Made by a program: the position numbers and the translations under genes
Assembly: GCF_000732925.1 (NCBI RefSeq)
Contig: NZ_CP008953.1
Span: 3,968,001-4,032,000 of the forward strand
Length of the DNA stretch: 64,000 nucleotides
Direction: 5' to 3'
Source of the DNA: Amycolatopsis japonica
Lineage (GTDB): Bacteria > Actinomycetota > Actinomycetes > Mycobacteriales > Pseudonocardiaceae
The notes under the pieces: generated by a model
What the model was told of the DNA's origin: nothing
The model's database searches: none
The model's input: only the letters and a program-made list of their open reading frames with translations
Part shown: piece by piece, positions 8,302 through 17,131 of the stretch
Layout of the letters: each line of letters starts with the position of its first letter
How positions within the stretch are numbered: the stretch's first letter is position 1

Positions 8302-9258
8302 TCAGCGCGGGGCGGAGAACTCGACCCGGTAGCGGGTCGGCGTCGTGCCCAGCGCGGTGGCGAAGTGCTCGCGAAGCCGGGCGGGCGTGCCGAAGCCGGA
8401 CTGTGCGGCCACGGCGTCGACGCCGAGCGAGGTCGTCTCGAGCAGGTGCCGCGCCCGCGCGAGACGTTGCGCGACAAGCCAGTTGTGGACGGTGGTCCCG
8501 GTGCGGGCGCGGAACGAGCGGGTGAACGTACTGCGGCTCATATGCGCCCGGGCGGCGAGGCCGTCGATGCTGTGTTGCGTGCCCAGGTGGGCTCGCGCCC
8601 AGCCCATCACCTCGGCGAGCGGATCCTCGTCCGCGGCGGGTACGGGAAGTTCGATGAACTGGGCCTGGCCGCCGGGACGGTGCGGCGCCGCGACGATCCG
8701 GCGGGCGACGCGGTTGGCGACGACCTGGCCTTCCGTGCGGGCGAGCAGGTGAAGACAGGTGTCGATCCCGGCGGTCGCACCGGCGCCGGTCACGACGTCG
8801 CCCTCGTCGACGTACAGCTCCTCGGGGCGCAGCTCGACCGACGGGAAGCGCCGCTGGAACGTCTCGATCCATTTCCAGTGGGTCGTCGCGGCGCGGCCGT
8901 CCAGGATGCCGGCGTCCGCGAGGGCGAATACCCCCAGGCAGAGCCCGACGACGAGGGCACCGCGTTCGTGCGCGGCCCGCAGCGCGGCGGACACGGGCGC
9001 GGGCGTCGCGGTTTCCGGAGCGGACCACCAGGGCACGACGACGATGTCGGCGTCCGCGAGGGCATCGAGCCCCGCGGAGACGTCGATCGTGTATCCGGCG
9101 CTCGTGGTGAGCCTGCCCGGTTCGGTGGCGACGACCGTGAGCGGCCACGGCTCCATGTCGCCCGCCGGGGTTTCCGGACCCCACACCAGCGACGGGACGG
9201 CGAGGTGGAACGGGCTGATCCCCTCGAACGCCAGGACGGCCACCCTCGGAGCACTCAT
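8302..9258 (-). CDS. GlxA/FtrA-type AraC transcription activator
   Basis: 318 residues. The N-terminal ~185 form a DJ-1/PfpI-like domain (VAVLAFEGISPFHLAVP..., then VVGLCLGVFALADAGILDGRAATTHW with the nucleophile-elbow cysteine). The C-terminal ~100 hold two AraC helix-turn-helix motifs (STFTRSFRARTG and the GFGTPARLREHF segment). Such proteins sense a small ligand through a catalytically dead amidase-like domain. The gene is divergent from the cysteine hydrolase at 9379, and an 11-bp inverted repeat lies in the shared promoter, so that gene is the likely target. Confidence 0.88.
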   Translation of the reverse strand: MSAPRVAVLAFEGISPFHLAVPSLVWGPETPAGDMEPWPLTVVATEPGRLTTSAGYTIDVSAGLDALADADIVVVPWWSAPETATPAPVSAALRAAHERGALVVGLCLGVFALADAGILDGRAATTHWKWIETFQRRFPSVELRPEELYVDEGDVVTGAGATAGIDTCLHLLARTEGQVVANRVARRIVAAPHRPGGQAQFIELPVPAADEDPLAEVMGWARAHLGTQHSIDGLAARAHMSRSTFTRSFRARTGTTVHNWLVAQRLARARHLLETTSLGVDAVAAQSGFGTPARLREHFATALGTTPTRYRVEFSAPR

Positions 9259-9300
9259 CGATCCCTCTTTCCGCGGATGTCGGCCGATCTCGACCCTGCC

Positions 9301-9336
9301 TGACCCGATTCCGTATCTCGATATCGAATCGGGTCA
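9301..9336. promoter_or_regulatory. 11-bp inverted repeat in divergent promoter
   Basis: TGACCCGATTC (9301-9311) is exactly inverted as GAATCGGGTCA (9326-9336), with centres about 25 bp apart. It lies between the AraC-type regulator (start 9258) and the hydrolase (start 9379) and is the best operator candidate for that regulator. Confidence 0.6.
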
Positions 9337-9378
9337 GCCAAGATGGTAGCCGTACCGACGGAAAGCGAAGGAAACACG

Positions 9379-9969
9379 ATGACCAGCACCACTCTCCGCG
9401 AAATCAGCACCCTGCCGACGACCCCCGCCGCACTCTCGGACGCGACGGTGATCCTCGTCGACTACCAGAACACCTACACGCGCGGCGTGATGGAGCTCGA
9501 CGGCTGGGAAGCGGCGCTCGACGAGGCGGCCACGTTGCTGGCGCGCGCCCGATCCGAGGGCGCGACGGTCATTCACGTCATGCACGACGGCGGCGAGGGC
9601 AGCCCGTACGACCTCCAGCAGGACATCGGCCGGATCCACGAGCGGGTCGCCCCCGCCCCGGGCGAGGAGGTCGTGGTGAAGACCGCGCCGAACTCGTTCG
9701 TCGGAACCCGGCTGGGGGAACTGGTCGACGCCGCCGGGCACCAGGACGTCGTCGTGGCCGGGTTCATGACGCATATGTGCGTCACGTTCACCGCGGAAGG
9801 CGCGTTCCTGCGTGGGAACAGCCCGACCGTGGTGGCCGCCGCCTGTGCCACGCGCCCGCTCCCATCCGTCGCCGGACCGGTGACCGCCGCCGAACAGCAC
9901 CGCGCGGCGCTCGCCACGATCGGTGATCTCTACGCGGTGGTGGTCGGCACGGCGGCCGAGCTCGGCTAG
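9379..9969 (+). CDS. Isochorismatase-family cysteine hydrolase
   Basis: 196 residues from the ATG at 9379, which has GAAGGAAA upstream; an in-frame ATG at 9343 lies too close to the operator. The catalytic triad of the family is visible: Asp28 in VILVDYQN, Lys101 in VVVKTAPNSF and Cys134 in GFMTHMCV. The family hydrolyses isochorismate, nicotinamide or carbamoyl compounds; the substrate cannot be told here. The cis-peptide region GFMTHMCV is intact, so the enzyme should be active. It is divergent from a GlxA-type regulator. Confidence 0.88.
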   Translation: MTSTTLREISTLPTTPAALSDATVILVDYQNTYTRGVMELDGWEAALDEAATLLARARSEGATVIHVMHDGGEGSPYDLQQDIGRIHERVAPAPGEEVVVKTAPNSFVGTRLGELVDAAGHQDVVVAGFMTHMCVTFTAEGAFLRGNSPTVVAAACATRPLPSVAGPVTAAEQHRAALATIGDLYAVVVGTAAELG

Positions 9970-10039
9970 GCCCTGCGAGGCCGCGCCCGCGCGTGGATCA
10001 TGAGGGTATTCCCGCCGCCGAAGCATCGAAGGGGTCCTG

Positions 10040-11779
10040 ATGGCCAAGCCCAACGTCGCCGAGCAGTTCGTCCAAGTCCTGGTCCAGGCCGGGGTGGAGC
10101 GGATCTACGGCGTGGTCGGAGACAGCCTCAACCCCATCGTCGATGCCATCCGCCGGACACCGGGTATCGAATGGGTGCACGTGCGCAACGAGGAGGCGGG
10201 CGCGTTCGCGGCGGCGGCCGAGGCCCAGCTGACCGGACGGCTCGCGGTGTGCGCCGGCAGCTGCGGTCCCGGCAACACCCATCTGGTGCAGGGACTTTAC
10301 GACGCGCACCGCACGGGAGCCCCGGTTCTCGCGCTCGCTTCGCATATCCCGTCCGGTCAGATCGGGACCGGGTTCTTCCAGGAGACCCATCCCGAACGGC
10401 TGTTCGTGGACTGCAGCGGTTATTGCGAGCAGATCAGCAGGCCGGCCCAGATGCCGAGGGTGCTGCGGATCGCCATGCAGCACGCGTTGTCCCGCGGCGA
10501 GGTGTCGGTGCTGGTGTTGCCTGGGGACGTCGCGCATCTCGACGCCGTCGCACCCACCGGGAACGGAGTGCCGGTCACCGAGCACGGGACGGTCGTGCCG
10601 CCCGAGCCGCAGGTGGCCCGGCTCGCCGAGCTGATCAACGACGCCGAGACCGTCACCTTGTTCGCCGGTGCCGGAGTGCGCGGCGCGCACGCGGAGGTGA
10701 TGGAGCTGGCCGGGACCGTGCAGGCGCCGGTCGGCCACAGCCTGCGCGGCAAGGAGTGGATCCAGTACGACAACCCGTTCGACGTCGGGATGAGCGGTCT
10801 GCTCGGCTACGGCGCCTGCTACCGGGCCATGAACGACGCGGATCTGCTGGTCCTGCTCGGCACCGATTTTCCCTATAACTCCTTCCTTCCCCAGGCGCGG
10901 ACGGTGCAGGTCGACCACGACGCGACCCGGCTGGGCCGTCGCACACCGCTGGAACTGGCGGTGCACGGCGACGTGCGGGAGACCCTGCGGGCCGTGCTGC
11001 CGCTCCTGCGCCGCAAGTCCGACCGCACGTTCCTGGACCGGATGCTGCGTGATCACTGCAAGACGCTGGAGCAGGTCGTCGACGCCTACACCCGCAACGT
11101 CGAACGGCACGTACCCATCCATCCGGAGTTCGCCGCGGACCTCCTCGACGAACTCGCCGCCGACGACGCGATCTTCACCGTCGACACCGGCATGTGCAAC
11201 GTGTGGGCGGCCCGGTATCTCACGCCCAACGGGCGCCGCCGGGTCATCGGGTCGTTCCTGCACGGCACCATGGCCAACGCCCTGCCGCACGCCATCGGCG
11301 CGCAGTTCGCCTACCCGGGGCGCCAGGTCGTGTCGATGTCCGGCGACGGGGGACTGGGCATGCTGCTCGGCGAACTGCTCACCGTGGCCCTGCACGACCT
11401 TCCGGTCAAGATCGTGACGTTCAACAACTCCTCGCTCGGCATGGTGAAGCTGGAGATGCTGGTGGACGGCCTTCCCGACTATCAGACCGATCACCGCCCG
11501 GTGGACTTCGCCGCGATCGCCAGCGGCGCCGGACTGCGTGCCGAGCGGGTGACCGATCCGACCCGCCTGCGCGCGGCGCTCAAGGAAGCCTTGAGTCACG
11601 ACGGACCCGCGCTGGTGGATGTCGTGACGGACGCGAACGCGCTGTCCGTCCCGCCGCACATCACCGCCGGTCAGCTCGGTGGATTCGCCTTGGCCGCGAG
11701 CAAGGTCGTGCTCGAAGGCGGGGTCGGCCGGATGATCGATCTCGCCCGGGCCAACCTCCGCAACATCCCGCGGCCGTGA
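10040..11779 (+). CDS. Thiamine-diphosphate enzyme, PoxB-like pyruvate oxidase/dehydrogenase
   Basis: 579 residues, the normal length for PoxB-like enzymes. Glu51 in NEEAGAFAAAAEA is the conserved glutamate that activates the cofactor. The central domain has FAGAGVRG and LLGTDFPYN, the FAD-binding style of POX-type enzymes, and SGDGGLGMLLGEL...FNNSSLG near 434-470 is the thiamine diphosphate/Mg motif. The ATG follows GAAGGGG. Pyruvate:quinone oxidoreductases decarboxylate pyruvate to acetate and pass electrons to quinone; acetolactate synthase is less likely because no small subunit follows. It is monocistronic. Confidence 0.85.
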   Translation: MAKPNVAEQFVQVLVQAGVERIYGVVGDSLNPIVDAIRRTPGIEWVHVRNEEAGAFAAAAEAQLTGRLAVCAGSCGPGNTHLVQGLYDAHRTGAPVLALASHIPSGQIGTGFFQETHPERLFVDCSGYCEQISRPAQMPRVLRIAMQHALSRGEVSVLVLPGDVAHLDAVAPTGNGVPVTEHGTVVPPEPQVARLAELINDAETVTLFAGAGVRGAHAEVMELAGTVQAPVGHSLRGKEWIQYDNPFDVGMSGLLGYGACYRAMNDADLLVLLGTDFPYNSFLPQARTVQVDHDATRLGRRTPLELAVHGDVRETLRAVLPLLRRKSDRTFLDRMLRDHCKTLEQVVDAYTRNVERHVPIHPEFAADLLDELAADDAIFTVDTGMCNVWAARYLTPNGRRRVIGSFLHGTMANALPHAIGAQFAYPGRQVVSMSGDGGLGMLLGELLTVALHDLPVKIVTFNNSSLGMVKLEMLVDGLPDYQTDHRPVDFAAIASGAGLRAERVTDPTRLRAALKEALSHDGPALVDVVTDANALSVPPHITAGQLGGFALAASKVVLEGGVGRMIDLARANLRNIPRP

Positions 11780-11866
11780 GACCGCTGCGCCGACTTTGCG
11801 TGTGAAGCCCAGCTCCAGCAGATATGCCCGTTCGTCACTGATAGTTCGCCGACGACGGTTGATGGG

Positions 11867-11919
11867 TCCGTGAAGGCCTCCTTCCCTACTCTCAAGGTGG
11901 GGAAGGAGGCCTTCACGGA
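11867..11919. terminator. 20-bp perfect inverted repeat
   Basis: Arms 11867-11886 (TCCGTGAAGGCCTCCTTCCC) and 11900-11919 are exact reverse complements around a 13-nt loop. It lies 90 bp after the PoxB-like gene and probably terminates it. The GTGAAGG.CC core is shared with the interrupted palindrome at 42897/44283. Confidence 0.65.
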
Positions 11920-11938
11920 CTCGATAGGCGCTGCCGCT

Positions 11939-12119
11939 TATTGATGGGTAAGGCAAACGTGGCGTAGGGGTCACCGCGCTCTTCCGCCTGTCGAACGTGT
12001 CGCGAAAGCCACTTTCGGGACATCAGACGTCGCGAAAGTGGCTTTCGCGACACGGGCGCCGGCGGCGACGTGGTCGGCGCGGGTGAGCGACCACGACGCC
12101 TTTGCCTTACCGCTCAATA
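11939..12119. repeat. Nested-palindrome repeat element, copy 1
   Basis: The outer arms, 11939-11957 (TATTGATGGGTAAGGCAAA) and 12101-12119, are inverted with two mismatches. Inside lies a second perfect 20-bp inverted repeat: 11998-12017 (TGTCGCGAAAGCCACTTTCG) and 12033-12052. The outer end closely matches that of the element at 31734-31983 while the interior differs. Together with the hairpin at 11867 it fills the 383-bp space between the PoxB-like gene and the TetR gene; no gene is visible there. Confidence 0.65.
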
Positions 12120-12162
12120 AGTTCCTGGCATCGATTCCGAATATGGCGTCCACTGTGGATGG

Positions 12163-12738
12163 TCAGGCTCGGCCGGTGCCCATCCCGCGCCAGAGCAGGT
12201 CGAGGAGGCTCGCGACGTCGCCTCGCCATTCGCCCTTCGGATCGAGGTAGAGCAGCCCGCCGAGGCCGCGCAGGATGGTCTCGGGCTTCAGATCCGCGCG
12301 GACGGTGCCCGCCTCGACATTGGCCTGCAGCAAGGTCGAGACAGCCCGGACCATGTCCTGATAGGCGCCCGCCGGCAGCTCTCCGCGTGAGGCTCCCGCG
12401 GCGCGCAAGGCGTCGGCCAGGCCGCGTTTGGTCATCATGTAGTGCGCCAGGTGATCGGTCGTCCAGACTCGGAAAGCCTGTTCCGGCGGGTACTTCTCGA
12501 GCAGGCTGGGCACGATCTCGACCAGCTGGCGCACCTCGCGCCGGTACACCGCCAGAATGAGGGCTTCCGGGGTGGGGAAGTGCCGGTACACCGTACCGAC
12601 GCCGACCTCGGCCTGCTTCGCGATGGCGTTGAACGACACTTCACCGGAGCAGGCGAGCGACTTCGCGGCGGTGGCGAGGATGCGCTCGTGGTTGCGCCGG
12701 GTGTCCGCACGCCGGGGATTGACCGAACCCGTCGTCAT
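12163..12738 (-). CDS. TetR-family transcriptional repressor
   Basis: 191 residues with an N-terminal helix-turn-helix (ERILATAAKSLACSGEVSFNAIAKQAEVGVGTVYRHFPT) and a C-terminal ligand domain of the type often annotated SBP/AcrR-like. It is divergent from the three-gene molybdenum oxidoreductase operon. The shared 221-bp promoter has a 15-bp inverted repeat at 12855-12888, so repression of that operon, relieved by an aldehyde or aromatic ligand, is the natural reading. The ligand is unknown. Confidence 0.87.
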   Translation of the reverse strand: MTTGSVNPRRADTRRNHERILATAAKSLACSGEVSFNAIAKQAEVGVGTVYRHFPTPEALILAVYRREVRQLVEIVPSLLEKYPPEQAFRVWTTDHLAHYMMTKRGLADALRAAGASRGELPAGAYQDMVRAVSTLLQANVEAGTVRADLKPETILRGLGGLLYLDPKGEWRGDVASLLDLLWRGMGTGRA

Positions 12739-12854
12739 CTGCCCTCCTGTCCACCGATCCCGTTCTCCGTGAATGTAGCCGAGGGAACCGGGAAACCTGG
12801 AGCGACTCCAGGAGTGGACACCGACCTTGCCGGGTGGATCGCGATCCGCTAACT

Positions 12855-12888
12855 TGAATCGAAGCGGATGAATATCCGTTTCGATTCA
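12855..12888. promoter_or_regulatory. TetR operator candidate
   Basis: TGAATCGAAGCGGAT (12855-12869) and ATCCGTTTCGATTCA (12874-12888) are inverted with a single mismatch across a 4-nt centre. The long symmetric site is 70 bp before the oxidoreductase operon and 116 bp from the TetR start. Confidence 0.68.
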
Positions 12889-12959
12889 CGAACGGACTCC
12901 CACCACCTCAACCTACGCCGTCCCGGCCGCGGCCAGGACGATCTGCGGAAAGAGTTTCA

Positions 12960-13412
12960 GTGGACATCTCACTCGAAGTCAATGGCAGGACGGAACACCT
13001 GAGTGTCGATCCCGGGGTGACCCTGCTGGACACGCTGCGAGAGCGGCTCGCCGTCACGGGTCCGAAGAAGGGCTGCGACAGGGGGCAGTGCGGCGCCTGC
13101 ACGGTGCACGTCGGCGGACGGCCGGTGCTGTCCTGTCTCACCTTGGCCGCCACCGTGAAACAGCCGGTGACCACGGTCGAAGCACTGTCCACTGAGGACG
13201 TTCTGCATCCGGTCCAGCAGGCGTTCGTGGACCAGGACGCCCTGCAGTGCGGATTCTGCACGTCCGGGCAGATCATGTCGGCGGTCGCCGCCGTCGAACA
13301 GGACGTCGAGGACGTCCGCGAGTTCATGTCCGGCAATCTCTGCCGGTGCGCGGCGTACCCGAACATCATCGCGGCGGTCGAGCAGGCGAGGAGGGCCGAT
13401 GCGTCCCTTTGA
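12960..13412 (+). CDS. Aldehyde oxidoreductase, [2Fe-2S] subunit (PaoA/CoxS-like)
   Basis: 150 residues starting at a GTG after GAAAGAG. It carries both iron-sulfur clusters of the xanthine dehydrogenase family: the plant-ferredoxin-like set Cys39, Cys44, Cys47, Cys59 and the helical set Cys97, Cys100, Cys128, Cys130. It has no Tat signal, unlike periplasmic PaoA. It passes electrons from the molybdenum subunit (14358) to the FAD subunit (13399). Its end overlaps the next gene by 14 bp, so the operon is tightly coupled. Confidence 0.92.
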   Translation: MDISLEVNGRTEHLSVDPGVTLLDTLRERLAVTGPKKGCDRGQCGACTVHVGGRPVLSCLTLAATVKQPVTTVEALSTEDVLHPVQQAFVDQDALQCGFCTSGQIMSAVAAVEQDVEDVREFMSGNLCRCAAYPNIIAAVEQARRADASL

Positions 13413-14361
13413 GCTTCTCGCACCCGAGACCGTCGAAGACGCGGTCGCTTCGCCCGGCACCTTCCTCGCGGGCGGCACCACCCTCGTCGACCTGATGAAG
13501 CTGAACGTCCTGACACCACGACAGGTCCTGGACATCAACGCGGTCCCGCTGCGCGGCATCGACACCACCGACGGGCTGCGCTTCGGCGCGCTGGAGCGGA
13601 TGGGCGACATCGCCGGACACGCCGGGGTGTACCCGGTGATCTCCCGGGCGCTGCTGCTCAGCGCGTCCCAGCAGATCCGGAACATGGCCAGCATCGGCGG
13701 AAACCTCATGCAGCGCACGCGCTGCTCGTACTTCCGTGACGTCGCCATGCCGTGCAACCGGCGGGTGCCGGGCAGCGGCTGCCCGGCGATCGAGGGCGCC
13801 AACCGGATGCACGCCGTGCTGGGCACGAGCGATGCGTGCGTGGCGACCCACGCCAGCGACGTCGCCGTCGCACTGGTCGCCCTCGACGCGCGGCTCCGGC
13901 TGGTCAGCGAGAGCGGGACCCGCACCGTCGACCTGGCCTCGTTCTACCGGCAGCCCGGTGAGACCCCCGAGGTCGAGACCGATCTGCGGCCCGGCGAGCT
14001 GATCGCCGAGGTGGTGGTCCCTCGGCTGGACTGGGCGTCGAACTCCACGTACGTCAAGGTGCGTGACAGGCAGTCCTACGAGTTCGCGCTGTGTTCCGCG
14101 GCGGTCGCGCTGCGGGTCGAGGACTCGCGCATCGTCGATGCCCGGGTCGCGGCGGGCGGTGTGGCGACCGTGCCGTGGCGGCTGCCGGCCGTCGAGGAGG
14201 CCCTGCGGGGTGCGCCCGCGACCGTCACCGCTTTCGAAGAGGCGGCGTCGCTCGCCGCCGAGGGCGCGCGCCCGCTGTCCGCGAACGCGTTCAAGCCGTC
14301 GTTGCTGCGGCGGACCATCGTCCGCGCGCTGCTCGAGCTGACCGAAGGGAACCACTCATGA
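13399..14361 (+). CDS. Aldehyde oxidoreductase, FAD subunit (PaoB-like)
   Basis: 320 residues. The FAD domain is recognisable from FLAGGTTLVDLMK and NMASIGGNLMQRTRC. Four cysteines (C109, C119, C128, C147) in the loop QRTRC..YFRD...PCN...GSGC match the extra [4Fe-4S] cluster known in E. coli PaoB and 4-hydroxybenzoyl-CoA reductase, which ordinary CoxM subunits lack. The C-terminal CO dehydrogenase flavoprotein domain runs from ~210. The stop overlaps the next ATG (ATGA). Confidence 0.9.
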   Translation: MRPFELLAPETVEDAVASPGTFLAGGTTLVDLMKLNVLTPRQVLDINAVPLRGIDTTDGLRFGALERMGDIAGHAGVYPVISRALLLSASQQIRNMASIGGNLMQRTRCSYFRDVAMPCNRRVPGSGCPAIEGANRMHAVLGTSDACVATHASDVAVALVALDARLRLVSESGTRTVDLASFYRQPGETPEVETDLRPGELIAEVVVPRLDWASNSTYVKVRDRQSYEFALCSAAVALRVEDSRIVDARVAAGGVATVPWRLPAVEEALRGAPATVTAFEEAASLAAEGARPLSANAFKPSLLRRTIVRALLELTEGNHS

Positions 14362-16532
14362 CCAGCAGGGTGGACGGGCCACTGAAGGTCACCGGCCGAG
14401 CCGAATACGGGGCGGACTTCACTTTTCCCGGGCTGGTCCACGGCTACGTCGTACTGAGCACCGTCGCCCACGGTGAGATCGACCTGATGGACGTCACGGC
14501 GGCGAAGGAAGCTCCGGGTGTGGTCGGGGTGTATACGCCGTTCGACACGCTGCAGTTGCACACGCCCGCGACGCCGGTCATGGGTGAGACCTGGGTTCCT
14601 TTGCAGGACAAGGAAGTCACTTACTACGGCCAGCCGATCGCCTTCGTGGTCGCCGAGACGTACGAGCAGGCGCGCGACGCGGCGATGCTGGTCGAGGTCT
14701 TCTATCAGACCCGGCCCGCCCTGACTTCGCTGCAGGACGGCCTCGCTTCGGCCGAGGACGCGCCTGACGGGAGGGGCGGTCCGTCGTCCCTCGCGATCCT
14801 CGCCGAGGGGGTCGAGTCGATCGAAGACGCGCTCGCGGAGAGTCCGGTGGTCGTCGAGGCCACGTACACCACCGCGACGCAGAACCATGCCGCGATGGAA
14901 CCGCATTCGGCGGTCGCGGTCTGGGGGCCCGACGGACTCACGATCCACAGCGGCAACCAGGCCTCCGATCTGCAGGCGGCGGAACTGGCGATGGCGCTCG
15001 GCGTGGAGCCGACCGAGGTGCACGCGGTGAACCCGTTCGTGGGCGGTGCGTTCGGCGGGAAGGGACACACGTCCACCCCGGCGTTCCTGGCCGCGGCCGC
15101 GGCGAGGGCGCTGGGCAGGCCGGTGAAGGCCGTGCTCAGCCGGGAACAGGTCTTCACCGCGACCGCGGGCCGGGCCGCGACGGTGCAGAAGATCGCCCTC
15201 GGCGCGGAACACGACGGCGCGCTCAACGCGCTCCAGCACGACTCGTGGTGCAGCACGCCCATGGACCGGTCGTTCGTCGAGCCGACCTCGCACGGCACCT
15301 CGCGCGAGTGGTACGCCACCCGCAACCTGTCCATCAGCCAGAAGATGGTGCCGCTCAACATCCCGCCGACCACCTTCATGCGGGCACCGGGAGAAGCGCC
15401 CGGGTCTTTCGCGCTGGAAAGCGCGATCGACGAACTCGCGGTCGCGCTGCGCATGGACCCGATCGAGCTGCGGCAGCGGAACAACTCGAACGCTCCGCCC
15501 GGCAAGGACCTGCAGTGGTCGAGCAAGCATCTCGACGAATGCTTCCGGGTCGGCGCGGAGCGGTTCGGCTGGGCCGACCGCTCACCCGAAGGGCGGACCG
15601 ACGGCGACTGGCTCGTGGGCATGGGCACGGCCACCGCCATGTTCCCCGCGCTGCGATTCCCGGCCACGGTCGAGATCACCCTGCTGTCCGACGACACGGC
15701 CGCCGTCGCGACCAGCGGGGCCGACCCGGGCACGGGCCTGCTGACCGTGCTCTCCCTGGTCGGCGGGGAGTCGCTCGACATCTCGCCGGATCGGGTCAAG
15801 GCGCGGCTCGGTGACTCGCGCCTGCCGTCCGGAGGTATGTCCGGCGGTTCGACGGCGACCGCGAGCGCCGGGACGGCCATCATGATCGCCGCCGCCAAGG
15901 CGATCGACGAGCTGCTGGCGCTGGCGTCGGCCCCGGGTGCGCCGTTCGAAGGCATGGAGGTCGCCTACGCGGACGGTCGCGTGCAGGCCGGCGAGCGGAT
16001 GATGACCTTCGGCGAGCTGTTGCGCGCTCTGGACCGGCCGGCGCTGTCCGTGACCGGTTCTTCGGCGCCCGGCGAGGAGCTGACGAAGCATTCGTTCAGC
16101 TCGTTCGGCGCACAGTTCTGCGAAGTCCGCGTGCACAAGTGGACACGCGAGATCCGGGTGTCGCGCATGCTCGGGGTGTTCGACGCCGGCCGGATCATCA
16201 ACCCGAAGGCGGCGCGAAGCCAGATCATGGGCGGCATGATCTGGGGTGTCTCGGCCGCTCTGCACGAGGGGCTGGAGATCGAGGAGAACGGGCGCTTGGC
16301 CAACGGGGATTTCGCGAGCTACCTGATCCCGGTGAACGCGGACATCCCCGAGGTCGACGTCCACTTCGTCGAGTACCCGGACACGTTGCACAACTCGGTC
16401 GGCGCGAAGGGTCTCGGCGAGATCGGCACCGTCGGGATGGCGGCGGCGGTCGCGAACGCCGTCCACAACGCCACCGGCATCCGGGTGCGGCACATCCCCA
16501 TCGTGATCGAAGATCTCCTCGACGAGTCCTAG
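14358..16532 (+). CDS. Aldehyde oxidoreductase, molybdenum-cofactor subunit (PaoC-like)
   Basis: 724 residues beginning at the ATGA overlap. Motifs of the xanthine dehydrogenase family appear in order: VNPFVGGAFGGKG, FMRAPGEAPGSFALESAIDELA, GTGLLTVLS, and near the C-terminus GAKGLGEIGTVG, whose Glu688 is the catalytic base. The enzyme hydroxylates aldehydes or N-heterocycles using water. The subunit set and the [4Fe-4S]-bearing FAD subunit favour a broad aldehyde oxidase of PaoABC type over xanthine dehydrogenase. No maturation factor (XdhC/PaoD-like) is adjacent in the window, which is a small oddity. A hairpin terminator follows. Confidence 0.9.
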   Translation: MTSRVDGPLKVTGRAEYGADFTFPGLVHGYVVLSTVAHGEIDLMDVTAAKEAPGVVGVYTPFDTLQLHTPATPVMGETWVPLQDKEVTYYGQPIAFVVAETYEQARDAAMLVEVFYQTRPALTSLQDGLASAEDAPDGRGGPSSLAILAEGVESIEDALAESPVVVEATYTTATQNHAAMEPHSAVAVWGPDGLTIHSGNQASDLQAAELAMALGVEPTEVHAVNPFVGGAFGGKGHTSTPAFLAAAAARALGRPVKAVLSREQVFTATAGRAATVQKIALGAEHDGALNALQHDSWCSTPMDRSFVEPTSHGTSREWYATRNLSISQKMVPLNIPPTTFMRAPGEAPGSFALESAIDELAVALRMDPIELRQRNNSNAPPGKDLQWSSKHLDECFRVGAERFGWADRSPEGRTDGDWLVGMGTATAMFPALRFPATVEITLLSDDTAAVATSGADPGTGLLTVLSLVGGESLDISPDRVKARLGDSRLPSGGMSGGSTATASAGTAIMIAAAKAIDELLALASAPGAPFEGMEVAYADGRVQAGERMMTFGELLRALDRPALSVTGSSAPGEELTKHSFSSFGAQFCEVRVHKWTREIRVSRMLGVFDAGRIINPKAARSQIMGGMIWGVSAALHEGLEIEENGRLANGDFASYLIPVNADIPEVDVHFVEYPDTLHNSVGAKGLGEIGTVGMAAAVANAVHNATGIRVRHIPIVIEDLLDES

Positions 16533-16538
16533 AAGGGT

Positions 16539-16575
16539 GTGGAGATTCGGGACACGTCACGTCCCGAATCTCCAC
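16539..16575. terminator. Hairpin after oxidoreductase operon
   Basis: Perfect 15-bp arms GTGGAGATTCGGGAC (16539-16553) and 16561-16575 around a 7-nt loop, starting 7 bp after the stop codon. Likely terminator. Confidence 0.75.
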
Positions 16576-16641
16576 GCTCGCGTCCGCCGTGCGGCATCAT
16601 GTCTCCCTGATCGCGTCTTCTCTACGGAATCAGGAACGAGC

Positions 16642-16872
16642 ATGAGCGGCTTCGGCAAGTGGAATCTCGGCATCGGTGCCGTTCTGATGGCGGCGGCGGT
16701 GCTGTGCTCGAAGCTGGACCTGATCCCCGCCGCGGTGATCGTCGGCATCCTCGGCCTGCTCGGCCTCTGCATCGCGGGTTACGACCTGATCGACCGCTGG
16801 TCGGAACGGGCCGACCTGCGCCGCCGGGAAGCCCGTGTCCTCCGCGAACGTGAAGGCCGCCAGGACCACTGA
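16642..16872 (+). CDS. Small two-helix membrane protein
   Basis: 76 residues from the ATG at 16642 (GGAACGAG upstream). Residues ~9-26 (GIGAVLMAAAVLCSKLDL) and ~28-48 (PAAVIVGILGLLGLCIAGYD) are hydrophobic, and the C-terminus is a charged Arg/Glu helix (ERADLRRREARVLRERE), presumably cytoplasmic. No family recognised. The 258 bp after it, up to the esterase, hold no gene that I can support. Confidence 0.6.
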   Translation: MSGFGKWNLGIGAVLMAAAVLCSKLDLIPAAVIVGILGLLGLCIAGYDLIDRWSERADLRRREARVLREREGRQDH

Positions 16873-17131
16873 GTTTCGCGGCCTGTCCGTCCGAAGTGGA
16901 GAGACCAACCCCGCGAAAGACCATGTCCTCCCTCGATTTGACAATTCCGGCGCGACCGAACGGTGGTTGCGCCGGGATTGGGCGTGGCCAGACTGGAAAG
17001 ATCGGGACACGGGCACTGTCGCCGTCGGGCCCGCGCCGGTAGGCCGTTTCGTTCGGTCTGTGGATGTCCACTCGTTGAATCGCGAATCTCTCGTTCGTCC
17101 CCTCGTGCCGGGCGGGAGTGAAGGAGGACGG

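Noticed and set aside
16873..17131. Extended N-terminus of the carboxylesterase (from 16835)
   Set aside because: A clear ribosome-binding site and signal peptide start at 17132.
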